The notes beneath the pieces were generated by a model, which was not told where the DNA came from, did no database searches, and saw only the letters and a program-made list of their open reading frames with translations. The position numbers were made by a program, and so were the translations under genes. Shown in pieces: positions 53,015-61,300 of a stretch of 64,000 bases of DNA; positions within the stretch are counted from its first letter, which is position 1, and each line of letters opens with the position of its first letter. This DNA comes from JAPLHP01 sp963720375 (GTDB taxonomy: Bacteria > Chloroflexota > Dehalococcoidia > UBA2247 > RBG-13-53-26), in contig CAVRFM010000005.1 in the NCBI GenBank assembly GCA_963720375.1, positions 117,564 to 181,563 of the forward strand, given 5' to 3'.

Positions 53015-53195
53015 CCCGATCAGAAGCGCTCCTACCAGGGTGACGATTCGTGCTGACCAGCACAAAGCACTGGTCTTTCTCTCTACATTCATGCTGTCAG
53101 GAGATGTATTCCCATTTCCACTGACAGTCATTTAATCCAAATCCTTTCCACAGATTCTGGGGTCGTGTTCCCTTTTTTGTGGGAGAGGCTGCGAC

Positions 53196-53308
53196 ATTAT
53201 ACCACCCGTTCTCAGTTTGGATACGGAGAGGAACGAAGTGGAGGACTTAGGGGGAGCATGAAGGTCTGAGGGTAGACTGAAGTTTTATGAGGCACTGCTG
53301 GAGTGAGT
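53196..53308 (-). repeat. Dispersed repeat R2, copy 10, with promoter toward 53092
   Basis: Minus-strand TATAAT at 53201-53196, with CCGTAT 19 nt upstream at -35. Right part: core TAGACTGAAGTTTTATGAGG near 53272-53291, then CACTGCTGGAGTGA. Confidence 0.65.
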
Positions 53309-53320
53309 CTGGAGACATGA

Positions 53321-53348
53321 AGAAGCCCACCTTTGCAGATGGGCTTCT
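53321..53348. terminator. Hairpin downstream of the dodecin gene
   Basis: AGAAGCCCA and TGGGCTTCT form a 9-bp stem, 36 nt after the dodecin stop. GTGTTTT follows on the plus strand; the minus-strand tail is weaker. Confidence 0.55.
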
Positions 53349-53383
53349 GTGTTTTAGAACTGGGCGCCTCTATTTCCTGAGCT

Positions 53384-53617
53384 TTAGTCTTCCTTCTCAT
53401 ACTTGAATGAGAGCTTTATCTTCGTGCGGTAGGCCAGAATCTTCCCATTATCGATCTGCATATCCATTTCGACGACTTCTGCGACGCGAAGATCTCGCAA
53501 TGACTTGGCAGCCATCTCTACGGCCGACGCCGCAGCCTTCTCCCATGACTGGGTGCTCGTGCCGATGACCTCGATTACCTTGTATACGCTGTCTGCTTTT
53601 CTTGCTGTAACTGCCAT
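53384..53617 (-). CDS. Dodecin family protein
   Basis: A 77-residue protein matching dodecin throughout: VYKVIEVIGTSTQSWEKAAA, ETAAK-like VEMAAKSLRDLRVAEVVEMD, and a last strand YRTKIKLSFKYE. Dodecins form hollow dodecamers that bind flavins or CoA. The tryptophan of QSWEKA is the usual flavin-stacking residue. GGAGGAAG is about 6 nt before the ATG. It lies downstream of a DUF2934 gene on the same strand. Confidence 0.93.
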   Translation of the reverse strand: MAVTARKADSVYKVIEVIGTSTQSWEKAAASAVEMAAKSLRDLRVAEVVEMDMQIDNGKILAYRTKIKLSFKYEKED

Positions 53618-53667
53618 GTGTTCTTCCTCCTTCTTAATAGCCTCGGGTTTACCTGACCGTCAAGTCA

Positions 53668-53898
53668 CTACTTGGAACGCCGCCGGGGTGTTTCAGTCTG
53701 CTTTCGCTCCCGACTTACCATTGGGGCCGGTAAGTCAGTATGACTGAACAAATCCTCGGCCCTGTGTTCAATCTGCCCCTGTCTCTTCTGCCAGACAGCC
53801 TCAGCCTTGAACCAGTGTTCCAAGTCATGCCCGCCGGGGTGCCCGTCCTGCTCCCAAATCTGATAAGCGATCAGTCTTACTTCGTTCTCATTGTGCAT
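53668..53898 (-). CDS. DUF2934 family protein
   Basis: A 76-residue protein with the DUF2934 pattern EVRLIAYQIWEQDGHPGGHD followed by LEHWFKAEAVW. The C terminus is basic and polar (SRERKQTETPRRRSK). The role of the family is unknown; it is often plasmid- or stress-associated. GAGGATTGAAGA precedes the ATG. About 50 nt separates it from dodecin, so they may be co-transcribed. Confidence 0.85.
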   Translation of the reverse strand: MHNENEVRLIAYQIWEQDGHPGGHDLEHWFKAEAVWQKRQGQIEHRAEDLFSHTDLPAPMVSRERKQTETPRRRSK

Positions 53899-53986
53899 TC
53901 TTCAATCCTCCCTATCGCCAGATGACCTAACCACCGATCATTCCCTTTCGGTGTTGTCACCAAGCGCATCTGAATTCCATATGCGA

Positions 53987-54298
53987 CTAAACTCGCACGA
54001 CGTTTGGTCTTATGCTCATGTAGCAATCTCTGCAGTAGACTGGTCTTCCTCCTCGCGGCTCAAAGGGTACTTCTGTTTGCTTGCCGCACTGGGCGCACAC
54101 CACCGGGAACATCTGTCGCACGGTGGCATTGTAGCCAGAGAAGCCGTTACTCTGGGGTTTCCTGGCTGCGCGGCACGATGGGCAGCGCTTGGGATCGTGG
54201 GTGTGGCCTTTCGTGGCAAACAGTTCCTGTTCGCTGATGCTGAAGATGAAAGTAGACTCGCAGTCAAAGCACTTGATGGACTTGTCCACAAAGCTCAT
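53987..54298 (-). CDS. Zinc-ribbon domain protein
   Basis: A 103-residue protein with four CxxC pairs: IKCFDCESTF, RCPSCRAARK, VCAQCGKQTEVPFEP and VYCRDCYMSIR. These form two zinc ribbons of the probable-zinc-binding / CxxC-CxxC-SSSS-like type. The longer start at 54361 is less likely; the ATG at 54298 has GGAGG upstream. Homologues are common in Chloroflexota; cold-shock-like nucleic acid roles have been suggested for relatives, but no function is shown here. Confidence 0.85.
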   Translation of the reverse strand: MSFVDKSIKCFDCESTFIFSISEQELFATKGHTHDPKRCPSCRAARKPQSNGFSGYNATVRQMFPVVCAQCGKQTEVPFEPRGGRPVYCRDCYMSIRPNVVRV

Positions 54299-54464
54299 AG
54301 GATGACCTCCTTCCTTGGGATATTTGGCTAGAGTCGGGTCATCCAGAGCCAGTGGCTGCACTCGGGGAGGGCTAACAGACTATTGACAACCTAAACTGAA
54401 ACCAGTGCCGCTATGCTAACACATCGCCGCAGAATATGCAATAGGAGCATGAATCCTATGCGAA

Positions 54465-54640
54465 ATCATATCTCTCTCCAGCCTCAGCTTGGCTACAAGG
54501 GTGGCTTAGTGAAGGACTATGAGTAAGGTTTGAGAACAGCCTCAAAAAAACCATACGTAGTGCGTCTCCCACTGGTGTCCTAGAGCGTTTGGTGAGGTGA
54601 CAGGGGCAACAACCAGACAGCCTGAAGTTCTACAAGGTGG
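54465..54640 (-). repeat. Dispersed repeat R2, copy 11 (long or double)
   Basis: Minus-strand TATGAT at 54470-54465; CCTCAGCTTGGCTACAAGGG with GGCTTAGTGAAGGACTATGA, shared with copy 13 at 61204. A second core CAGCCTGAAGTTCTACAAGG lies near 54608-54630. In between is GAGAACAGCCTC, a relic of another core. Confidence 0.65.
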
Positions 54641-54659
54641 CGAGTGGAATGCACTCCCC

Positions 54660-56666
54660 TCAGTCCTGCCCTGTCAGGATTTTGAAGTCATGAGCACTTA
54701 TTCCCCTTGTTGCAGTGACAAACCATCCCCAAGCCTTATTTGGGTCTCGCTCATCGAATGCACCGAGACGACTCCTCAGAGAAGCATCGAGAACAATGGG
54801 GTTGTCGAGATAGAGATTGGTGCTACCCAGACTAAATGTCCATTGATATTTCTCGGGATGACGAACCTTGGGGTTTGGCCCTTTTTCAGGTGTTGAAGTC
54901 ACCTGGGCATGGGCAACCACACCTCTTGTGGCTGCATAGAAACATATCCAGTCCCCAGGTTTTATTCTCTTCCTACCAGGTGTCCGCTCGCCGAATGCGA
55001 AAATCTTCTCCTTACCAACAAGTGTTTCTATGGTCTCTTCGGCAGTTGCCTCTTCGTCTGATTGCACTGGAGCGAGCCAGTAGCCGATCTCCTCCTCATC
55101 AGGTGATTGCCCTGGGGCTGTGGTCTCTTGCTGTGGCAAGACCTCTGATGGATGCTGAGCAGTTAGGCGAGCCCTGACACCAAGGACTTCTCTAATAAGC
55201 TGCCACTCATCTTTTGAGAACGCTCTCAGCGCCATTAGGCCAACTGCAAACAAGGCTAGGCCCACAATCACAACCAGAGCAATGCCCAAGACGCCACTGA
55301 CATGAATCAGTTTTACGCATATGGTCATTACCGCAGCCGCCACTGCCACCTTGAACAGGAACACGTAATCCACTCTGTAGCTTACGGCCCGTCTTGCCCA
55401 GATCGTCACAATGGCTGCCAGCACCAAGTATGAGACAAGCGTCGAAATCGCCGCTCCCATAGCGCCAGTCCTCGGAATCAGAGCTATGTTAAGGCCAGTA
55501 TTGACTGCTGCGGCTACCCCTATCATCAAGGGGATCCATTTCGTCTGCTTAACCAAGTAGACTATGTATACATTGAAGTAATATATCCCATAGAAGACAT
55601 AGCCAGAAGCTACCGTCAAAACCAGTGCGCCTCCCACCGCATATTCAGAGGTCGAGAGGACTCTGAGTAGGGGCTGAGACAACACCCATAGTCCAAGTGC
55701 TGCCGGAATAGCCAGCAGCAAGAAGACCTTGGTCGAGTACTCGAGGTAGTTCTTTACTTTATTCAACTCCTTCTGTTCCCAGTGCCTGGACAGTACGGGA
55801 AAGAGCACGAAGTTTATCGGGTTGAAGAAGAGCGACAGTAGGCTCCCCAGGGTGTACGACGCCGAGTAGATTCCGGCCTCCGACAGGCTGATGTAATGGG
55901 CTACAAAGTACCTGTCGCTGCAACTGATTATCCACAGGAACGCCACTCCAGGTATCTGTGGAAGGCAGAAAGCTAGATATGTGCTCAATCCAGCGCAGCT
56001 TGGTTTAGGCCAGCCTATTTCCCTAATTATCATACCCAAGACCAGGACATTGACAAACGCATCCACGGCTATTAGAGCAATTATCACTGTCTGCAGGCTG
56101 TACCCCGTTCCTGACAGGGTAAATACCAGCACCATCTTGGCCAACGCGAGGACAATCTGGATTGCAGATAGCCTCTTCATTCTCCTCATGGCTTGCAGGT
56201 AGCAGATTAGAAACATGAAGAGACCTTCCATGATTGCCCACAGAAGAACCAGTTGAACAAATGGAGCATAGTGGGGAGAGGCAAAGACAATCGAGGACAC
56301 GTCCTTGTTGAGCGGCACTAAGACAGCTACAGCCACGATGGCCAAGACAAGCACTGGCCAAAGCATCGCGCCCAAAGCTTGGCGCCTCTTCGGGATGTCA
56401 TCTTCGGCCGCTAGGAATCTTACGATGGCTTTGCCGAACTGGAGGTTCAGAACAGGGGCAAGCCAGGTCGCCGTCAGACTTGCTTGCACCCAAACGCCAT
56501 AGATCGAGGTAGAGTAGGCCTTGGTTATGGCGGGTAAGGTCACTACGCCAATCAGAAGGTAGTTGAGCCCTTGCGACAAGGTTACCCAAACTAGATCACT
56601 GCTAAACGTACGTGTTTCGGCGATTGATCGGTTGTTCATAGACCCTTCATGCGCAGTCATGCTCAC
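54660..56666 (-). CDS. Wzx/MATE-like oligosaccharide flippase fused to a C-terminal EVE domain
   Basis: A 668-residue protein. The first 490 or so residues form 12-14 membrane helices of the polysaccharide-export flippase family (LVWVTLSQGLNYLLIGVVTL, YSTSIYGVWVQASLTA, LPQIPGVAFLWIISCSDRYF, INFVLFPVLSRHWEQ). After a polar linker (about 490-525), residues about 525-668 match an EVE/PUA-like domain (IGYWLAPVQSDEEA, RKRIKPGDWICFYAATRGVV, AHAQVTSTPEK, YQWTFSLG). Flippases move lipid-linked glycans across the membrane. EVE domains bind modified bases. The frame is continuous, so the fusion is real as sequenced. The start is uncertain (GTG 56666, ATG 56660 or 56639). Confidence 0.82.
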   Translation of the reverse strand: MSMTAHEGSMNNRSIAETRTFSSDLVWVTLSQGLNYLLIGVVTLPAITKAYSTSIYGVWVQASLTATWLAPVLNLQFGKAIVRFLAAEDDIPKRRQALGAMLWPVLVLAIVAVAVLVPLNKDVSSIVFASPHYAPFVQLVLLWAIMEGLFMFLICYLQAMRRMKRLSAIQIVLALAKMVLVFTLSGTGYSLQTVIIALIAVDAFVNVLVLGMIIREIGWPKPSCAGLSTYLAFCLPQIPGVAFLWIISCSDRYFVAHYISLSEAGIYSASYTLGSLLSLFFNPINFVLFPVLSRHWEQKELNKVKNYLEYSTKVFLLLAIPAALGLWVLSQPLLRVLSTSEYAVGGALVLTVASGYVFYGIYYFNVYIVYLVKQTKWIPLMIGVAAAVNTGLNIALIPRTGAMGAAISTLVSYLVLAAIVTIWARRAVSYRVDYVFLFKVAVAAAVMTICVKLIHVSGVLGIALVVIVGLALFAVGLMALRAFSKDEWQLIREVLGVRARLTAQHPSEVLPQQETTAPGQSPDEEEIGYWLAPVQSDEEATAEETIETLVGKEKIFAFGERTPGRKRIKPGDWICFYAATRGVVAHAQVTSTPEKGPNPKVRHPEKYQWTFSLGSTNLYLDNPIVLDASLRSRLGAFDERDPNKAWGWFVTATRGISAHDFKILTGQD

Positions 56667-56806
56667 ATAGCATGGCCGTGCACAGAGGAGTGCTATTCAT
56701 GAAACAAGCCACTATGCCGAATGACCCAACAGCACCACTGTAAGCATAAGAATGATAGATAACTAGCCTCAAAGCTCTCAGTCCCTTTACCTGGCTTGAG
56801 CATTAT

Positions 56807-56881
56807 TGGAGGCGGCGAGTGGACTCGAACCACTGCTTAGAGCCTTGCGGGCTCTTGCCTTAACCTCTTGGCTACACCGCC
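56807..56881 (-). tRNA. tRNA-Cys (GCA) with unusual C33
   Basis: 75 nt with encoded TCCA end. Acceptor GGCGGTG / CGCCGCC, D stem GCC/GGC, anticodon stem AGAGC/GCTCT, loop CCGCAAG with anticodon GCA, T arm AGTGG-TTCGAGT-CCACT. Position 33 is C where U is nearly universal, and loop ends C32/G38 could pair. It lies in the accessory region next to a transposase. Confidence 0.82.
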
Positions 56882-57066
56882 TCTGTGATGCCCAGGGGTG
56901 GTTGTTTCTTCCCTCTAAGCTTCACAATCCGTAGCCTACAAAATAGGAGTAACGTCTGTGTCTCAAGACAGGTCATCCTTCTTGCAGTATCCTCACAGCT
57001 AACCAAAACGTCTGGAAGTCCACCAACCAGATTTGGCATCACTGTATCACCCCACCTCAGCTTGAA

Positions 57067-57924
57067 TCAAGTCTCCGCTCTATTCTCCGTAAATATCCGA
57101 CAGTCTGCCTCCTTTGAGTTGTTTGGCATTAGAGGTGGTCTCATACCTAGCCCCAGGTGAGGTCGATGATAATGATATCTCTGGAGAAACGATTCCACCA
57201 TATCCGTGCATTCTTTGAGGTCACTCACCGGGTATTTCTGCCAGCCCAGGCATTCTTTCCTCACTGTGCGGTTGAAGCTCTCAATGTAGGACTGTTCATT
57301 CTTGCGATACGGCCTGGCTACTCTGTGGCGATGGCAGAACAGAGGCACATTCGTTAAGAAGTCAGCTTTGAATTCCGGCCCACCATCAGTCTGGATGAGA
57401 TGCACATGTCCCCCAAATCTCCTCCTCATGCTCTGAAACAGGAACCTGGCGCCATACTTTGCGGTCAGCTCCGGAGCCAAGAGGATGTCCGCTTCTCTGG
57501 TGAAAGTGTCGATGGCAGTGAAGGCATAGATACCACCGAAGTCCATCGAATCCATCTGTACTACCTCTCTGGGGATGGATGCTTGTGGTATCGGCCCTCT
57601 TTCCCGGTTCTTCCTCCACCTGGAGCGGATGACATATTTCTCAGCCAGGATTTCATAGATCTTGGGGACCGACAGGTGGATACCGTGCTCCAGCTCCAGG
57701 AAGTACTGAATCTTCTGGCCACAACAGTGAAACTCCCGTTCCCTTAGCTCCCACACCAGCCTCTTTACTATGGGATCTACCTGTCTACTTCTCCTCTCGC
57801 CTTTCTTGGCCTGCTCATGCTTGTCTATGAAGTCCAATAGCCCATATCGTTCAATGCCCTTTATCCAGATGTGGATCGTCTCTCGGTGCTTACCCAACCT
57901 TTCCGCAATACGTGTCTTCGGCAT
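57067..57924 (-). CDS. IS481/IS3-type DDE transposase (rve integrase core)
   Basis: 285 residues from the ATG at 57924: helix-turn-helix (TRIAERLGKHRETIHIWIKG) and an rve core with Asp in VVQMDSMDFGGIYAFTAIDT, Asp in LIQTDGGPEFKADFL and Glu in SYIESFNRTVRKECLG, ending YHYHRPHLGLGMRPPL. The frame stays open upstream to about 58012 (RQNSTLITLCWELHEQR), completing the first helix. An ATG just before it is in another frame, so a one-base shift near the 5' end is likely. Terminal inverted repeats were not identified. The second transposase in this region. Confidence 0.85.
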   Translation of the reverse strand: MPKTRIAERLGKHRETIHIWIKGIERYGLLDFIDKHEQAKKGERRSRQVDPIVKRLVWELREREFHCCGQKIQYFLELEHGIHLSVPKIYEILAEKYVIRSRWRKNRERGPIPQASIPREVVQMDSMDFGGIYAFTAIDTFTREADILLAPELTAKYGARFLFQSMRRRFGGHVHLIQTDGGPEFKADFLTNVPLFCHRHRVARPYRKNEQSYIESFNRTVRKECLGWQKYPVSDLKECTDMVESFLQRYHYHRPHLGLGMRPPLMPNNSKEADCRIFTENRAET

Positions 57925-58315
57925 CCTCTGCTCATGCAGTTCCCAGCAGAGAGTGATTAGTGTGCTGTTTTGCCTGGCGGTGGGCTTGCACAGTCGTCCA
58001 GTGCTACTCTCCTGTCATTTGGCTTAGAGTACGCTTAGAAGTCGATCCATTTCGAGCTTGCCATGGGGAACCAACGTCCTGCATGACGAGCAGAGCTACA
58101 TGGCCTTGTTTCTTTTGGGAGAGGTTCCCACGGCTGACACTGCGTCTTGACATTGCTCACACCAGGCAGTACATCGAAGTCTCGATACAGCAGGTCTGCC
58201 AGGCCCAGAGCACTCAAAGTCTTGACGAGCGACTCTCCTCCACGCTTCCGACTCTATACATACCTATATGTAGAAGTCATCTGGGACAATAGCAGACAGG
58301 CAATAGAGAATGTCA

Positions 58316-58360
58316 ACCAATGAGGACAGACTGAAGTTCTACAGGCTGCTGGCCGGATGA
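58316..58360 (+). repeat. Dispersed repeat R2, core copy 12
   Basis: GACAGACTGAAGTTCTACAG then GCTGCTGGCCGGATGA. No promoter half is apparent on its left. Confidence 0.65.
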
Positions 58361-58378
58361 TTACCTGCATGACAAACA

Positions 58379-58408
58379 AGAGGGGTGGACATCTCTGCCC
58401 ACCCCTCT
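58379..58408 (-). terminator. Terminator of the surface-protein gene
   Basis: A 10-bp stem (AGAGGGGTGG / CCACCCCTCT), 10-nt loop and CTTGTTTGTC tail on the minus strand, 30 nt after the stop. Confidence 0.75.
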
Positions 58409-58438
58409 GGAGGTCTGACTGTTTCTGTCTATTACTGT

Positions 58439-61087
58439 CTAGCCGGTTTCGTGAACAATGAAGTAGCCGAAACCACCTGCTACGGCAACCGCACCAATGC
58501 CATAGACTACCCAAGACCACGCTGGCATCTCTCCGCTGGAGGCAGACTCCTGGGCAGCTATTCCGTCACTGATGCCTACGCTGCTCCAAAGCCCCTGGCC
58601 GTTCTTGGCCTTGACTGCAAAGTAGTAGGTTGTTCCAGCGCTGAGATTCAGTCCTGTCTTGGTTACCCAAGTGTAGGTACCCACGGAAGTCCAGTTGACT
58701 ATGTCGGTGCCTCCGCTAGTAGTACCTATGGCGTATTGATACTCGGTAACTCCGGATTCAGCATCGGATGAAGTCCAGCTCGCATGAAGCTGGGTCAAGT
58801 CCGTCGTGGATTCTCCATCGTCGCTGACCACAGGGGTTGTCGGTGCTGTGACGTCAGTGGTAGTGAAGGTATAGTCCACTTCGAGGAAGCCGGATTACCG
58901 GCAGAGCATCAACAGATTCCACCTTATAGTGATAGGTCTTGAAGGAGCTAAGGCCGGTCAGATTCACGCTGTGGCCGGTCACCAGAGCCGGGTCCAAGGT
59001 GAGCATCAACAGAGTCCACCTTATAGTGATAGGTCTTGAAGGAGCTAAGGCCGGTCAGATTCACGCTGTGGCCGGTCACCAGAGCCGGGTCCAAGGTCGT
59101 GCTTGAGCCATAGCTCGTCGTCAGGCCGTACTCCACTTTACTGCTGGCTGCCTCATCGGTAGTCCAGGTGATCGTGGCGCCGGTAGCGGCAATGCTGGTG
59201 GCACTCACGGTAGAAATCACCGGCGGAGTGACATCGGTAGTCTCTTGCGCAATTATGCCGTCAGAGGTGCCTACAACGCTCCACAGCCCCTGGCCGTTCT
59301 TGGCCTTGACTGCAAAGTAGTAGGTCGTCCCAGCACTGAGGCTAAGTCCTGTCTTGGTTACCTCAGTGTCGGTACCCACGGAAGTCCAGTCGACCACGTC
59401 GGTGCCTCCGCTAGTAGTACCTATGGCGTATTGATACTCGGTAACCCCGGATTCAGCATCGGATGAAGTCCAGCTCGCATGAAGCTGGGTCAAGTCCGTC
59501 GTGGAGGCTCCATCGTCGCTGACCACAGGGGTTGTCGGTGCTGTGACGTCAGTGGTAGTGAAGGTATAGTCCACGTCCACCGAGGAAGCCGGATTGCCGG
59601 CAGCATCACTTGACTCCACCTTATAGTGATAGGTCTTGAAGGAGCTAAGGCCGGTCAGATTCACGCTGTGGCTGGTCACCAGAGCCGGATCCAAGGTCGT
59701 GCTCAAGCTATAGTTCGTGTCCAGGCCGTACTCCACCTGACTGCTGGCCGGCTCATCGGTAGTCCAGGTGATCGTGGCTCCGCTATCGGTGATGCTGGTG
59801 GCACTCACGGCGGAAATCACCGGCGGAGTGATATCGAGGGTAGTGAAGGTATGGTTCCCCGAGGAATCCGCATTGCTAAAACCATCAACAGAGTCCACCT
59901 TATAGTAATAGGTGGTTTGTGAGGTGAGACCGGTCAGATTCACGCTGTGGTCAGTCGCCAGAGTCGGGTCCAGGGTCGTGCTTGAGCCATAGTTCGTGTC
60001 CAGGCCGTACTCCACTTTACTGTTGGCCGGTTGGTCTGTGGTCCAGGTGACCGTGGCGCTGGTAGCGGCAATGTTGCTGGCGCTTACGGTAGAAATGTGC
60101 AATGCCTCATCGTTCAAGTTGAAGTTAATGCCCGAAGTCTCATCGGGAATGGTGACCGAAACCGGGGTGGCTGAACCGATGTCGGTGGCATTGTCGTAGT
60201 ACTCACTGAAGTATCCGGTGGCCTCTGCCCTGACCAGGTAGCTGCCCGAGGGCATATCGTGGCCCAATGTGTAAGAGTTGCTGGTGGAGCTCATCCAGAC
60301 CTCGTCCACCAGATCGTGGGTAACATTGTCGAAAGCCATGACATGGGCTCCATAGATCGGCGTCGTTCCGTCTAGCTCGTAGACAGAGCCCGATATGGAG
60401 CCACCTGGCGTGAGGGTGAAGTCGATGCCTGAGGTTTCGTTGGGAACGGTGACCGCAACCGGGGTGGCTGAACCGATGTCTGTAACATTGTCGTAGTACT
60501 GACTGAAGTACCCTTCGGCCTCTGCCATAACCAGGTAGTTGCCCGAGGGCAGATCGGTGCCCATTCTGTAAGTATTGCTGGTAGAGCTCATATAGACCTC
60601 GTCCACCAGATCGCCGGTAACATTGTCGAAAGCCATGACGTGGCCTCCATAGACCGGCGTCGTTCCGTCTGCCTCGTAGACAGAGCCCGATATGGAGCCA
60701 CATTGTGTGAGGGTGAAGTTTATGTCCGGGATGTCGATGGTAGTGACCGGAACCGGGGTGGCTGAACCGGGGTCGGTGACGTTGTCATAGTACTCACTGA
60801 AGTATCCATTGCACCGCGCCCTGACCCAGGTAGTCACCCGGGGCCAGGCCTGGTATCGTGTAACTGCCGTCGGATCCTGATGTGTAGGTGTCTGCTACCA
60901 AAGTGTTATCAGTAGTGTCGTAGGCAATCACATGAGCGTCCAAAATCTCCGTCGTTCCGCCTGCCTTGTAGACAGTGCCGGAGATTGACCCCGGGGGCGC
61001 CGCCACAGCAACACCTGCAATAGCGGAGATGGACCCTATCGCCAGGGCAATCACGACAATAATTCCTAAGATGTTACGCACGTTCAT
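58439..61087 (-). pseudogene. Large secreted surface protein with CnaB-like and fibronectin-III-like repeats, frameshifted
   Basis: About 880 residues if two breaks are repaired. ATG 61087 has GGAAGG upstream and opens a signal peptide (ILGIIVVIALAIGSISAIAG). Three carboxypeptidase-regulatory/CnaB-like repeats follow (PGSISGTVYKAGGTTEILDA; GSISGSVYEADGTTPVYGGH; GSISGSVYELDGTTPIYGAH). Then FN3/phosphatase-N-type modules come (ATVTWTTDQPANSKVEYGLD, LSAGTTYYFAVKAKNGQGLW). A C-terminal membrane anchor (MPAWSWVVYGIGAVAVAGGF) ends it. Breaks: an extra G near 60826 and a 97-bp tandem duplication at 58904-59097. A cell-surface adhesive or sensing protein is likely. A TATAAT promoter lies at 61209-61204. 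Confidence 0.75.
58904..59097. repeat. 97-bp tandem duplication
   Basis: Two adjacent copies (58904-59000 and 59001-59097), each from GAGCATCAACAG to GGGTCCAAGGT, with one mismatch seen (ATT versus AGT). 97 is not a multiple of 3, so it breaks the reading frame. Confidence 0.9.
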
Positions 61088-61203
61088 TATCCTTCCCTTA
61101 CTTGATGTTGACTCTGAAATCGCAACGAGAGGACTATCAGGCCCGTGCCCACGAACCACCAGAGGACAGTCATGTCGCTCGCTGTCTCTTCCGCTCATTC
61201 GAC

Positions 61204-61300
61204 ATTATACCACTCAGCCTCAGCTTGGCTACAAGGGTGGCTTAGTGAAGGACTATGAGGGGGAAAGGTTTGAGAACAGCCCCAAGCCCTACGAGGTGAC
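61204..61300 (-). repeat. Dispersed repeat R2, copy 13, with promoter for the surface-protein gene
   Basis: Minus-strand TTGTAG (61234-61229), 19 nt, TATAAT (61209-61204). Then GGCTTAGTGAAGGACTATGA as in copy 11, and a diverged core ACAGCCCCAAGCCCTACGAG next to the PrsW gene's stop. Confidence 0.7.

Larger units (their letters stand above)
52313..53092 (-). pseudogene. Three-helix membrane protein (DUF7670-like), interrupted by an insertion
   Basis: The N-terminal piece (53092 to about 53008) reads MNVERKTSALCWSARIVTLV then GALLIGF. The C-terminal piece (about 52590 to 52313) reads IYGIGLTLLVAIIAWRWHLL, GGILIILPTVAWLIYVLVAY, and PFLLALAAPFLLGGVLHLIV then WWKEERKKQ. This order of helices resembles the small membrane family known as DUF7670. 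The roughly 420 nt between the pieces hold an R2 variant, a partial secreted-protein copy and its terminator. The gene is therefore split by a foreign segment, and a little of its middle is missing. Family name from memory. Confidence 0.55.
58013..58438. other. Region between transposase and surface-protein gene
   Basis: Contains a broken minus-strand ORF (58035-58263, SALGLADLLYRDFDVLPGVS), an R2 core near 58316-58360 and the terminator at 58379. The ORF is protein-like but unrecognised and may be a gene remnant. Confidence 0.4.

Noticed and set aside
58439..61087. CRISPR-like repeat array
   Set aside because: The regular repeats are coding modules of a surface protein, without short equal spacers; no CRISPR array or cas gene was seen in the window.
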